Shown: positions 1 to 8,136 of the stretch, piece after piece | How the letters are laid out: every line of letters begins with the position of its first letter | Position numbering within the stretch: the stretch's first letter is position 1 | From: SIG587 sp045649505 | GTDB taxonomy: Bacteria > Bacillota > Clostridia > Oscillospirales > Acutalibacteraceae | DNA length: 26,976 nt | Reading direction: 5' to 3' | Assembly (NCBI GenBank): GCA_045649505.1 | Contig: JAZRQA010000070.1 | Location: 1-26,976, forward strand | Position numbers and translations under genes: made by a program | The notes under the pieces: model-generated | What the model was told of the DNA's origin: nothing | Databases searched by the model: none | The model's input: only the letters and a program-made list of their open reading frames with translations

Positions 1-963
1 CTTAATACCCTCGTTCGCGGACAGAAGCTCCCGATATTCTCGGGCTCTGGTCTGCCTCACGCTAACCTTGCCGCACAGATAGCACGTCAGGCAAAGGTTC
101 GCGGAAAGGACGAGAAATTTGCGGTTGTATTTGCCGCTATCGGTATCACATTTGAAGAAGCTGACTTCTTTATTTCCGACTTTAAAAAGACGGGCGCTAT
201 CGACAGAACGGTGCTCTTCATCAACCTCGCGAGCGACTCTGCCATCGAGCGTATCACAACGCCCCGTATGGCGCTTACCGCCGCAGAGCATCTCGCGTTC
301 GACTGCGGAATGCACGTTCTCGTTATAATGACCGACATAACCAACTACGCAGAGGCTCTTCGTGAGGTATCTGCGGCAAGAAAAGAGGTTCCCGGACGCC
401 GCGGCTATCCCGGAAACCTTTACACCGACCTTGCAACCATGTACGAAAGAGCGGGAAGAAAGAAGGGCTCGGACGGAAGTATCACTATGATCCCGATACT
501 CACTATGCCCGAGGACGATAAAACTCACCCCATTCCCGACCTTACGGGATATATTACCGAGGGTCAGATAATCCTCTCTCGTGAGCTTTACAGAAAGGGC
601 GTTATGCCACCTATTGATGTTCTGCCCAGCCTTTCCCGTCTTAAAGATAAGGGTATCGGCAAGGGACGTACCCGTGAGGACCATTCGGGCACAATGAATC
701 AGCTTTTTGCCGCCTATGCAAGAGGCAAGGATGCTAAGGAGCTTATGGTAATTCTGGGTGAAGCGGCACTAACTCCAACCGATAAGCTTTATGCCGAGTT
801 TGCCGAGCGTTTTGAAAAGGAATACGTATCGCAAGGCTATTTTGCCAACCGCACCATTGAGGAAACTCTTGATATAGGCTGGAAGCTTTTATCCATTCTT
901 CCACGAAGCGAGCTTAAGCGTATAAGCGATGAAATGCTTGACCGCTATTATGGAAAGCAATAA
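1..963 (+). CDS. atpB: V-type ATP synthase subunit B (5' end outside window)
   Basis: The reading frame is open from base 1 and ends in TAA at 961-963, so the last 320 residues are visible and the N-terminus lies upstream of the window. V/A-type ATPase subunit B is the non-catalytic nucleotide-binding subunit that alternates with subunit A in the cytoplasmic V1 hexamer. Family landmarks are FSGSGLPHANLAAQIARQA near the visible start, then FINLASDSAIERI, RRGYPGNLYTDLATMYERAG and SGTMNQLFAAYARG in the C-terminal part. The first ATG available inside the window (211) is internal and is not the start. Subunit D follows after 12 bases, which is the usual B-D order of bacterial ntp/atp operons. In clostridia the complex may work as a Na+ or H+ pump or as a synthase; the ion cannot be read from this fragment. 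Confidence 0.95.
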   Translation, partial: LNTLVRGQKLPIFSGSGLPHANLAAQIARQAKVRGKDEKFAVVFAAIGITFEEADFFISDFKKTGAIDRTVLFINLASDSAIERITTPRMALTAAEHLAFDCGMHVLVIMTDITNYAEALREVSAARKEVPGRRGYPGNLYTDLATMYERAGRKKGSDGSITMIPILTMPEDDKTHPIPDLTGYITEGQIILSRELYRKGVMPPIDVLPSLSRLKDKGIGKGRTREDHSGTMNQLFAAYARGKDAKELMVILGEAALTPTDKLYAEFAERFEKEYVSQGYFANRTIEETLDIGWKLLSILPRSELKRISDEMLDRYYGKQ

Positions 964-975
964 GGCGGTGATGTA

Positions 976-1647
976 ATGGCTGTGCTTAATGTAAACCCTA
1001 CCCGTATGGAGCTGACACGCCTTAAAAAGCAGCTTAGTACCGCTGTGCGCGGCCACAAACTGCTTAAAGATAAGCGTGATGAGCTTATGCGCCGTTTCCT
1101 TGAGCTTATAAGGGAAAACAAGGAGCTTAGAAACAAGGTAGAACAAGAAATAGGCAACGCTCACGCGCATTTTGTTTTAGCAAGTGCTCTTATGGATAAA
1201 AAAAGCCTTGATGCCGCCCTTATGTACCCGAAGCAACAGGTGCATTTGAAAGTGTCAACCGAAAATGTTATGAGTGTTGAGATACCTAAATTTGAAACCC
1301 GCCTTCGCACAAGCGAGGCGAGCGATATCTACTCCTACGGCTTTGCCGATACCTCCTTTGAGCTGGACAGTGCCGTAGAGCAGGTGAACGACCTTTTGCC
1401 CCTTATGCTCCGTCTTGCCGAGACCGAAAAGGCAACACAGCGAATGGCTATTGAAATTGAAAAAACACGCCGCCGTGTTAACGCCCTTGAACACGTTATG
1501 ATACCGCGCTACCGTGATACAATCCGTTTCATTACTATGAAGCTGGAGGAAAATGACCGTTCAAGCCGCACACGTCTTATGAAGGTTAAAGATATGATGA
1601 TTAAAGAGCAGATAGAGCACAAGAAAGCAAATCCTGATATGTTATAA
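976..1647 (+). CDS. atpD: V-type ATP synthase subunit D
   Basis: This 223-residue protein fits the family length. Subunit D is the central rotor shaft of V1. It inserts a long coiled coil into the A3B3 hexamer and couples ATP turnover to rotation of the membrane ring. The N-terminal motif NVNPTRMELTRLKKQL and the C-terminal helix RRVNALEHVMIPRYRDTIRFI are typical of the family, and both ends are rich in charged heptad-like helices. A purine-rich GGCGGTGAT stretch lies just before ATG 976. The gene begins 12 bases after subunit B and is followed by a hairpin terminator, so it is probably the last gene of the ATPase operon. Confidence 0.95.
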   Translation: MAVLNVNPTRMELTRLKKQLSTAVRGHKLLKDKRDELMRRFLELIRENKELRNKVEQEIGNAHAHFVLASALMDKKSLDAALMYPKQQVHLKVSTENVMSVEIPKFETRLRTSEASDIYSYGFADTSFELDSAVEQVNDLLPLMLRLAETEKATQRMAIEIEKTRRRVNALEHVMIPRYRDTIRFITMKLEENDRSSRTRLMKVKDMMIKEQIEHKKANPDML

Positions 1648-1652
1648 TTTTA

Positions 1653-1681
1653 AAAAGGGCGGTTGTGAGTATCGCCCTTTT
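1653..1681 (+). terminator. Rho-independent terminator after V-ATPase operon
   Basis: A 9-bp perfect stem (AAAAGGGCG at 1653-1661 with CGCCCTTTT at 1673-1681) encloses an 11-base loop six bases after the subunit D stop. The U-tract is short (TTTT, partly inside the stem), so some readthrough into dusB is possible. Confidence 0.7.
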
Positions 1682-1696
1682 AATATAGGAGTTTTT

Positions 1697-2671
1697 ATGA
1701 AGATAGGAAACATAGAAATTTCGGGCTATGCCGCTCTTGCCCCTATGGCAGGTGTTGCTGACAAGGCTATGCGCCAGCTATGCCGCGAGTACGGCGCGGC
1801 ATATACCGTAGGGGAGCTTACCAGCGCAAAGGGCGTGAGTATGGGTGATAAAAAATCCGCCTCATACCTTAGCGTAGGTGATGCCGAGCGTCCGATGGCT
1901 TCTCAGCTTTTCGGAGCCGACCCCGATATTATGGCACAGGCGGCTAAGCAGGCGTTAAGCTTTAATCCCGATTTTATTGATATAAATATGGGTTGTCCCG
2001 CGCCAAAGGTTGCGGCAGGTGGCGGCGGCAGCGCGCTACTTAAAAATCCGAGGCTTGCAGGAGAGATTGTAGCGGCGGTAAAATCTGCCGTTAATATTCC
2101 CGTAACTGCGAAAATTCGCATAGGCTGGGATGATAACAGCATTAACGCTACCGAGATGGCAAAAATTCTTGAGGACAGCGGTGCCGATGCCATTACGGTG
2201 CACGGCAGAACGAGGGCGCAGATGTATTCCCCTGGGGTGCGCCGTGATATTATCCGCGAAGTAAAAAATGCGGTGCAAATTCCCGTAATTGCAAACGGGG
2301 ATGTGACCGATGCAAAAAGTGCAAAGCAAATGTATGATGAAACCGACTGCGATTTTATTATGGTGGGCAGAGCCGCAATGGGCAACCCCTTTGTGTTTGA
2401 ACAGATAAACCATTATATGGAAACAGGCGAAATTTTACCCGAACCGAGTTTACAAAAGCGTCTTGAGTTAATGATTAAACATATTGAGCTTATGCACGCC
2501 TATAAGGACCCTTATATCGCAATTCTTGAATCGAGAAAGCATACCGCTTGGTATATGCGCGGTCTTAAAAACGCGGCAGCCTACCGAAAAATGTGCGCGC
2601 AAATAAAATCCTTAGACGATATTAAACGAATATACGAAAAGGTACTTGCCGAAAATGCAGATGTATGTTAA
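1697..2671 (+). CDS. dusB: tRNA-dihydrouridine synthase (DusB family)
   Basis: This 324-residue flavoprotein of the Dus family uses FMN and NADPH to reduce specific uridines of the tRNA D-loop to dihydrouridine in the cytoplasm. The TIM-barrel opens with the FMN-binding stretch YAALAPMAGVADKAMR (about 11-26). The active-site loop is INMGCPAPKV, with the presumed catalytic Cys100. FMN/phosphate-binding motifs TAKIRIGWDD, ITVHGRTRAQMY and VIANGDV follow, then MVGRAAMGNP. The C-terminal helical RNA-binding domain includes HTAWYMRGLKNAA. The start is ATG 1697, preceded by AGGAG at 1687-1691. DusB is the usual bacterial type in Firmicutes; the exact target position is inferred from family, not seen. 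Confidence 0.93.
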   Translation: MKIGNIEISGYAALAPMAGVADKAMRQLCREYGAAYTVGELTSAKGVSMGDKKSASYLSVGDAERPMASQLFGADPDIMAQAAKQALSFNPDFIDINMGCPAPKVAAGGGGSALLKNPRLAGEIVAAVKSAVNIPVTAKIRIGWDDNSINATEMAKILEDSGADAITVHGRTRAQMYSPGVRRDIIREVKNAVQIPVIANGDVTDAKSAKQMYDETDCDFIMVGRAAMGNPFVFEQINHYMETGEILPEPSLQKRLELMIKHIELMHAYKDPYIAILESRKHTAWYMRGLKNAAAYRKMCAQIKSLDDIKRIYEKVLAENADVC

Positions 2672-2716
2672 AATAAACAAGTTATAAATTATCTTTCCGA
2701 GAGGATGAAATTAAAA

Positions 2717-3451
2717 ATGTCAGGACATTCCAAATGGAGTACCATTAAGCGCAAGAAGGAAAAAACCGACCAGCAACGCGCTAAGGTGTTCACAAAAATA
2801 GGCAGAGAGCTTGCAATGGTTGTTAAGGCGGGCGGCCCGAATGTGAACGAGAACAGCAAGCTTAAGGATGTTATTGCCAAGGCGAAGGCGGCAAATGTGC
2901 CTAATGATAATATTGAACGTATTATCAAGAAGGCGGCAGGCGAAGGCGGCGGCGACAACTATGAGGAAATCGTATACGAGGGCTACGGTCCCTGCGGAGT
3001 TGCAGTTATTGTAGAAACTCTTACCGATAACCGTAACCGTACCGCAGGTGATATGCGCCACTATTTTGATAAATGCGGCGGAAACCTCGGTCAGCCCGGT
3101 AGCGTTATGTTTATGTTTGAGCGCAAGGGCCAGATAGTTATTGAAGCCGAGGGCAAGGATGAGGAAACAGTTATGGATGCTGCCCTTGAGGCCGGTGCCG
3201 AGGACTTTAATTTTGACGGCGATGTGTTTGAAATTGCAACCGACCCTAACGAAATGGGCAAGGTGAGAGATGCGCTTGAGGAAAAGGGTTACTCCTTCCT
3301 TTCCGCTGAGGTCGCTTATATCCCCTCTACAATGACCACCATCGATGACCCCGAAATGGTTACTAAAATGGAAAAGCTTATCGATATGCTTGAGGAAAAT
3401 GACGATGTTCAGGAAATCTGGTATAACTGGGAACAGCCTGAAGAACAGTAA
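2717..3451 (+). CDS. yebC: YebC/PmpR-family protein
   Basis: The sequence matches the YebC/TACO1 family: MSGHSKWSTIKRKKEKTDQQRAKVFTKIGREL at the start, then KAKAANVPNDNIERIIKKAAG and YEGYGPCGVAVIVETLTDNRNRT, with three acidic alpha/beta domains. Members have been described as transcriptional regulators and, more recently, as ribosome-associated factors helping translation of difficult motifs; the role here is not shown. I choose ATG 2717 (244 residues) over ATG 2705 because the family begins M(S/A)GHSKW and the GAGAGG ribosome binding site at 2699-2704 would be occluded by the earlier start. The C-terminus is acidic (LEENDDVQEIWYNWEQPEEQ). Confidence 0.93.
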   Translation: MSGHSKWSTIKRKKEKTDQQRAKVFTKIGRELAMVVKAGGPNVNENSKLKDVIAKAKAANVPNDNIERIIKKAAGEGGGDNYEEIVYEGYGPCGVAVIVETLTDNRNRTAGDMRHYFDKCGGNLGQPGSVMFMFERKGQIVIEAEGKDEETVMDAALEAGAEDFNFDGDVFEIATDPNEMGKVRDALEEKGYSFLSAEVAYIPSTMTTIDDPEMVTKMEKLIDMLEENDDVQEIWYNWEQPEEQ

Positions 3452-3457
3452 AAAATT

Positions 3458-3486
3458 AAAAGCTGTGCTAAGCACAGCTTTTTTTA
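3458..3486 (+). terminator. Rho-independent terminator after yebC
   Basis: A strong hairpin (AAAAGCTGTGC / GCACAGCTTTT with a TAA loop) is followed by a T-run at 3479-3485. It starts 7 bases after the yebC stop codon. Confidence 0.88.
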
Positions 3487-3611
3487 ATGAATAATGAAGA
3501 ATGAATGATGAAAAATGAATAATTAAGGTGTGCCTACGACACATTTTATATTAAGTCGGCAAAGCCGACACCGAAACTATTCACTATTCATTATTCAATA
3601 TTCATCATTAA
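3485..3611. mobile_element. Small non-coding inverted-repeat element (MITE-like candidate)
   Basis: This fills the gap between convergent yebC and malQ. The left arm (3485-3526) is made of near-repeats of AATGAATAATGA. The right arm (3577-3611) is the imperfect reverse complement, built from ATTCATTATTCA units. Between them sit two small palindromes: GTGT/ACAC at about 3528-3542, and GTCGGC-AAA-GCCGAC at 3555-3569. It contains no credible ORF. The layout resembles a miniature inverted-repeat element, but no target-site duplication is obvious and the right arm runs up to the malQ stop codon. Confidence 0.45.
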
Positions 3612-5003
3612 TTATTTTGCTCTCCCATACTCTGCGGTTATTTCTCTTATTTCTTGGCGCAAATCCTGATTCAAGGCGGATTTCTCTACACGCCAGCGCC
3701 AGTTTCCCGTAGCGGTGCCCGGAATATTCATTCGTGCCTCGTTTCCAAGGCTCAGCCAATCCTGCATAGGTATTATAACTGTGTTTGCTCGGCTTTTCAT
3801 TGCATAACGGATAAGTCTTTTTGCAGGGTCGCTTTCGTTTTTTGGGGTGCGCCTCCAAAATAGCGCGCGCGAGCCTTCGCTAAGACTCTCGTACCAACCG
3901 TTGGTTGTATCGTTATCGTGGGTACCCGTGTAGCAGACACAGTTTTTCTTATAAAATCTTGGCAAAAAAGGGTTTTTCGGGTTACCGTCAAAGGCGAATT
4001 GCAGTACCTTCATTCCTGGGAAACCCGTTTTTTCAAGCAAGGCAGGAACATCGGGCGAAAGCTCGCCTAAATCCTCGGCGATGATATCGGTTTTACTAAG
4101 CTTTTTCTCAAGAGCCTTAAAAAAAGAATATCCTACACCCTGCTCCCACCGCCCGTTTCGGGCGGTTTTTTCACCGTAGGGAATAGTGTAATAGGTCGAA
4201 AAAGCACGAAAATGGTCTATTCTTATAACATCGTAAAGCTTTTTACAGTGCGCTATACGCGCTATCCACCAGGCATAGTCCTCGCTTTTATGCTGTTGCC
4301 AGTCATAAACGGGATTTCCCCAAAGCTGACCGTCGGCAGTGAACAGGTCGGGTGGCACTCCTGCAACAAGGGTGGGTGTTAAATCTGTGCCCACCTTAAA
4401 AAGTCGTGGATTCTCGTTTACATCGGCACTGCCCGGCGCAACATAAAAGGGTATATCCCCTATAATATAAACGCCGTTTTTATTTGCGTATTCCTTTAAC
4501 GCCGTCCACTGAGAAAAAAAGAAATACTGAATTATTTTTACTTCTCGCTCGGTCTGACCTGACATTTTTGCCATAAATCGTGCGTAGGGCTCAAGCCAAG
4601 CGGTATTTTCTTCGAGAAAACATTGAAATTTGTCGGAATTTGTATCAAATCGTCGCGCCGCTTTTATAAGCAGCGGCATTTTATATTGCCTTACCTTATC
4701 AAAATCAATATTTTGTGTGTGCTTTTGTCTTGATTTTATCTCCTGAGTTTTTAGAAGGCCTTCGTCTTTAAGCACTTCAAGGTCAATAAGCAACGGTTCC
4801 CCTGCAAAGGCAGAGGGTGATTGATAGGGCGAGTCACCGGGGCCTATGGGGTTAAGGGGAAGTATCTGCCAATATGTCTGCCCTGCGTTCTTTAAAAAGT
4901 CAACAAAACGGTAGGCACCAGCTCCTGTGGTGCCTATTCCTTCTTCTGAGTTTAAACTTGATATATGCAACAGTACTCCTGCCGCTTTATCCTTTAACAG
5001 CAC
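3612..5003 (-). CDS. malQ: 4-alpha-glucanotransferase (amylomaltase, GH77)
   Basis: This cytoplasmic glycoside hydrolase family 77 enzyme transfers alpha-1,4-glucan segments between maltooligosaccharides and releases glucose. All three catalytic carboxylates are visible: the nucleophile Asp263 in RIDHFRAF, the acid/base Glu310 in IIAEDLGELSPDV, and Asp363 in TGTHDNDTTNGWY. GVLLHISSL (about 9-17) and GDSPYQSPSAFAGEP (about 56-70) are family landmarks. At 463 residues it is slightly shorter than the usual 490-510 or so. The start is a GTG at 5003 lying 17 bases inside the upstream permease gene, which suggests translational coupling. Its place at the end of a sugar ABC operon points to use of imported maltodextrins. 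Confidence 0.93.
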   Translation of the reverse strand: MLLKDKAAGVLLHISSLNSEEGIGTTGAGAYRFVDFLKNAGQTYWQILPLNPIGPGDSPYQSPSAFAGEPLLIDLEVLKDEGLLKTQEIKSRQKHTQNIDFDKVRQYKMPLLIKAARRFDTNSDKFQCFLEENTAWLEPYARFMAKMSGQTEREVKIIQYFFFSQWTALKEYANKNGVYIIGDIPFYVAPGSADVNENPRLFKVGTDLTPTLVAGVPPDLFTADGQLWGNPVYDWQQHKSEDYAWWIARIAHCKKLYDVIRIDHFRAFSTYYTIPYGEKTARNGRWEQGVGYSFFKALEKKLSKTDIIAEDLGELSPDVPALLEKTGFPGMKVLQFAFDGNPKNPFLPRFYKKNCVCYTGTHDNDTTNGWYESLSEGSRALFWRRTPKNESDPAKRLIRYAMKSRANTVIIPMQDWLSLGNEARMNIPGTATGNWRWRVEKSALNQDLRQEIREITAEYGRAK

Positions 5004-5826
5004 CTGCCGCCACGCCCTTTATAATATATTTCTGACAGGTCAGATAAAAAACTACCACAGGCAAAATCGCTAGCACCAGCATTGCCATAAGCGCTCCCAT
5101 ATCAACACTGCCGTATCCGCCTTTTAAATACTGCACCGCTATGGGTATGGTCTTATAATCACTGCCGATAACGAGGTAGGGCAAGAGATAGTCATTCCAT
5201 ATCCACATAGTATTGAGTATTGCAACAGTTATTGCAGTCGGCTTTATAACGGGGAAAACGACACGGAAAAAGGTTTGTACGGGACCACAGCCGTCTATGG
5301 TTGCCGCCTCCTCTATCTGCAAGGGTACGGTTTTAATAAATCCTGTAAACAAAAACACCGAAAGCCCCGCGCCGAAGCCTAAATATATTATTATAAGTCC
5401 AAGCGGATTATCAATGCGCAGTACGTTTGCGACCTTCGCCATGGTAAACATAACCATCTGAAAGGGCACTATCATTGAAAGCACAAAGGAGTAGTACAAA
5501 AGCGAGGTAAGTGTGTTCTTTACGCGCACTATATACCATGCGGTCATTGAGGTGAACAGCACTATTGCCGCTACAGAAAAAACCGTTATAAAAAGGGACC
5601 AGAAAAATGCGGGTAAAAAGCCTGTATCGTTTATTCCCGTCACATAGTTGCTCGCACCTGCAAAGGTGTCTCCCATAGGGATAGAAAAGGGAGCGGCGTT
5701 TATGGAAAAACGGGTTTTAAACGAGTTTAATAATATTATGCCTATTGGTGCAAGAAAAAGAACACTTAAAACCGAAAGCACGGTTAAGAGCAAAGCCTTT
5801 TTGCTTGGAGATGTTCTTTCCTCCAT
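4987..5826 (-). CDS. Carbohydrate ABC transporter permease, MalG-like
   Basis: This 279-residue inner-membrane protein has about six hydrophobic segments (first at 11-34) and the cytoplasmic EAA loop EEAATIDGCGPVQTFFRVVFP at about 172-192, which docks the ATPase subunit. The C-terminus has WIWNDYLLPYLV and ends YIIKGVAAGAVKG, typical of the MalG/UgpE group (binding-protein-dependent transport family). Its ATG directly follows the TAA of the first permease with no gap, and an AAGGAGG ribosome binding site lies inside the end of that gene. The sugar cannot be read from sequence; neighbouring malQ suggests maltodextrins. Confidence 0.92.
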   Translation of the reverse strand: MEERTSPSKKALLLTVLSVLSVLFLAPIGIILLNSFKTRFSINAAPFSIPMGDTFAGASNYVTGINDTGFLPAFFWSLFITVFSVAAIVLFTSMTAWYIVRVKNTLTSLLYYSFVLSMIVPFQMVMFTMAKVANVLRIDNPLGLIIIYLGFGAGLSVFLFTGFIKTVPLQIEEAATIDGCGPVQTFFRVVFPVIKPTAITVAILNTMWIWNDYLLPYLVIGSDYKTIPIAVQYLKGGYGSVDMGALMAMLVLAILPVVVFYLTCQKYIIKGVAAGAVKG

Positions 5827-6672
5827 TTACGCCTCGACCTCCTTTTTGCGTGTGAGATAAAGCTGCGCAAGGGCAATAAACGCTACTATTATCGAGAAAA
5901 TTACCGCCTTTGCCTGACCGATTCCCTCGCTTCCTACACGCCCGTAAAAGGTGTTATAGATATCAAGGGCAAGCATTTGTGTCTGCTTTGAGGGTGCGCC
6001 TGCGGTGAGTGCTAAATTCTGGTCAAACAGCTTAAAGGAGTTTGTCAGGGTTAAAAACAGGCATATCGTAATGCTGGGCATAACCGAGGGTATTATTATC
6101 TTAAAAAGTATTGTAAAATACCCTGCGCCGTCCACCCTCGCCGCCTCTAACTGATCGGGCGGTACATTGCTTATTCCCGCAATATAAATTATCATCATAT
6201 AGCCTATCATCTGCCAGTTCATCAGAACAACAAGGCCCCAAAATCCGTAGGTGGCATTAGCGGTTATTGAAACACCGAAGTTAAGCAAAATTCCGTTTAT
6301 AATAACCTGCCAGATATAACCGAGTACTATTCCGCCTATTAAATTCGGCAGAAAAAATACCGTTCTAAACACATTCGTGCCCGGAAGATTGCGGGTGAGC
6401 ATAAGGGCAAGACAAAAAGCGAAAATATTTACCGTTATTACCGAAACAATCGTAAATCCCACGGTAAAAATAAGGGCATTTAAAAAATCTGTATCTGCAG
6501 TAAATGCACTTATATAGTTGCCAAGTCCTACAAACTGCGCGTTTGCAACGGTTGTAAAGTTTGTAAACGAAAGGTAAATTCCCATTAAAAGGGGCGCGGC
6601 AAAGGCTATAATAAAAGCGGCTACGGTAGGCATTGAAAAAAGCCAGAAATATTTTTTTAAGCTTTTTTCCAT
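5827..6672 (-). CDS. Carbohydrate ABC transporter permease, MalF-like
   Basis: This 281-residue membrane protein has about six transmembrane segments, beginning at residues 9-33 (FWLFSMPTVAAFIIAFAAP). The EAA loop LEAARVDGAGYFTILFKIIIP lies at about 175-195. Upstream are RTVFFLPNLIGGIVLGYIW and NWQMIGYMMIIYIAGI, normal for the MalF/UgpA group. It would pair with the MalG-like permease as a heterodimeric channel. It starts 7 bases after the binding-protein stop, with AGGAGAGG as ribosome binding site overlapping that gene's end. It is the second gene of the operon. Confidence 0.92.
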   Translation of the reverse strand: MEKSLKKYFWLFSMPTVAAFIIAFAAPLLMGIYLSFTNFTTVANAQFVGLGNYISAFTADTDFLNALIFTVGFTIVSVITVNIFAFCLALMLTRNLPGTNVFRTVFFLPNLIGGIVLGYIWQVIINGILLNFGVSITANATYGFWGLVVLMNWQMIGYMMIIYIAGISNVPPDQLEAARVDGAGYFTILFKIIIPSVMPSITICLFLTLTNSFKLFDQNLALTAGAPSKQTQMLALDIYNTFYGRVGSEGIGQAKAVIFSIIVAFIALAQLYLTRKKEVEA

Positions 6673-6679
6673 TTTGCTT

Positions 6680-8014
6680 TTACCTCTCCTGCTTCCAGCT
6701 ATTCTTTACGGTTTCAATAACCGCTGCAAAGTCCTTTGTGCCTTGCGCATATTCAAGCAATGCGCTGCCGAAGGTGGTTTTAAAATTCTCACCCGGAAAA
6801 GCTGTAAATATCCATGGCACATTGTTTACATCCTTCTTGTTCATCCACTTTATCATTTCACGACCGAGCGGGTCCTCAGGCTGTTCATTCTCGCTAAAGC
6901 TGTTAAAGGGTGTTAAAAAGCCCAGCTCCTGAGTTACATACCTCTTGCCTTTTTCGCTCGAAAAAAGCCAATAAAGAAAATCAAGGGACTGCTTTTTTGC
7001 CTCGTCGCTTGCATTTCGGTTAATGGCAAAGTAGCTTTCGGTACCTATGCAAAGACCCTGTTCTTCCTCGCCCTTCATACCTGTATAAAGGGGTAAAAAC
7101 TTGATATCCTCACTCTTTACCACATTGCCCTTAACATCTGCTATCTGTGACCACGCCCAGTTGCCGTTTTGCACCATTGCCGCATGACCGAGAGCAAACT
7201 CCGCCATAGAGTCGGCAACACTTTTTGAGCCTAACAGACCTCGCTCGGTAACAGAGTTATTAAGGTATAAATCGAAGAGATTTTTAAAGTTTTGACCATA
7301 TTTAACGGCAATATCATCGGAGTTAAGCCCTGCGAGGGTTGGGTCGGTATAGTCGGTATTTTCGCTGAATTCATAGTAAAGCGGCACATTGGCAAGGTGG
7401 GTCTGCCAACGCCAGTCCTCACCGCCTGTAAGTGATGTCGAAGCAAAAACGCCCTTAATTCCTAAGGCTTCCTTTTTGGCAGTCATATCCTCTACTACTG
7501 CTTTAAGTGTCGAAAAATTGTTTATCTGCTCGGCAGAGGTGATATTAACCTTTTTGTCGCCTAATGCAAAGTATTTTCTCATAATGGCATCGTTATAAAT
7601 TATGCCGTAACCCTCAACAACATAGGGAACGCCGTAAACGCCCTCGCCATCGGTAATAGCAAGGCTTTTATCGGTGAGTAGAGAGTAAAATTTTGTATCC
7701 TTAAGGTCCATACAGTAATCCTTCCAGGAATTATAGCCTATAGGCCCATTAAGCTGAAAGATTGTTGGCGCGCCCGATTTGGCTATCTCGCTTTTTAAGG
7801 TCTGCTCGTAGGTGTTGGCGGCAGCGGTTACAACCTTAATCGGTATTCCTGTTTCCTTTTCATAATCCGCCGCAATAGACTGATACACCCTTGCTGACTC
7901 GGGCTTGAAGTTGAGCAGGTAAACCTGCGCTTCGCTTTTGGTGTCACAGCCCGAAAGGGGTATAATCACACAAAAAGCTAAAACTAAACATAAAATGAGT
8001 GATATTTTTTTCAT
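6680..8014 (-). CDS. ABC transporter extracellular solute-binding lipoprotein (family 1)
   Basis: This 444-residue lipoprotein captures sugar outside the cell and delivers it to the permeases. The signal peptide MKKISLILCLVLAFCVIIPL is followed by the lipobox LSGC, giving lipidated Cys23. The mature part has binding-protein landmarks: ADYEKETGIPIKVVTA, APTIFQLNG, VYGVPYVVEGYGIIYND, and later FALGHAAMVQNGNWAW. The reading frame extends 68 codons upstream to 8218, but that stretch crosses the previous gene's terminator. ATG 8014 has a good AGGAGG site at 8022-8027, so it is the start. It is the first gene of the operon; a weak promoter (TTGAAT with an imperfect -10) may lie at about 8035-8065. 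No ATP-binding gene follows. Confidence 0.93.
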   Translation of the reverse strand: MKKISLILCLVLAFCVIIPLSGCDTKSEAQVYLLNFKPESARVYQSIAADYEKETGIPIKVVTAAANTYEQTLKSEIAKSGAPTIFQLNGPIGYNSWKDYCMDLKDTKFYSLLTDKSLAITDGEGVYGVPYVVEGYGIIYNDAIMRKYFALGDKKVNITSAEQINNFSTLKAVVEDMTAKKEALGIKGVFASTSLTGGEDWRWQTHLANVPLYYEFSENTDYTDPTLAGLNSDDIAVKYGQNFKNLFDLYLNNSVTERGLLGSKSVADSMAEFALGHAAMVQNGNWAWSQIADVKGNVVKSEDIKFLPLYTGMKGEEEQGLCIGTESYFAINRNASDEAKKQSLDFLYWLFSSEKGKRYVTQELGFLTPFNSFSENEQPEDPLGREMIKWMNKKDVNNVPWIFTAFPGENFKTTFGSALLEYAQGTKDFAAVIETVKNSWKQER

Positions 8015-8081
8015 ATTATCATTCCTCCTGCAAATATCTTGCCACAAAACGGAAAAATAATTCAAAAAATAAATTAAACGC

Positions 8082-8111
8082 AAAAAAAAGGACGAACTTT
8101 TTTGTTCGTCC
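8082..8111 (-). terminator. Rho-independent terminator after DUF3048 gene
   Basis: On the minus strand an 8-bp perfect stem GGACGAAC/GTTCGTCC (8090-8097 with 8104-8111) has an A6 loop and is followed by eight Ts (As at 8082-8089 on the plus strand). It separates the DUF3048 gene from the sugar ABC operon. Confidence 0.88.
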
Positions 8112-8136
8112 AATTTAACATATATAAAATTTTTAT

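Noticed and set aside
2720..3544. Long minus-strand ORF (274 residues)
   Set aside because: It is a shadow of yebC, whose plus-strand product matches a conserved family over its full length.
4631..4641. TTTGTCGGA, resembling a Spo0A box
   Set aside because: It does not match the consensus at the RAA end and lies inside malQ.
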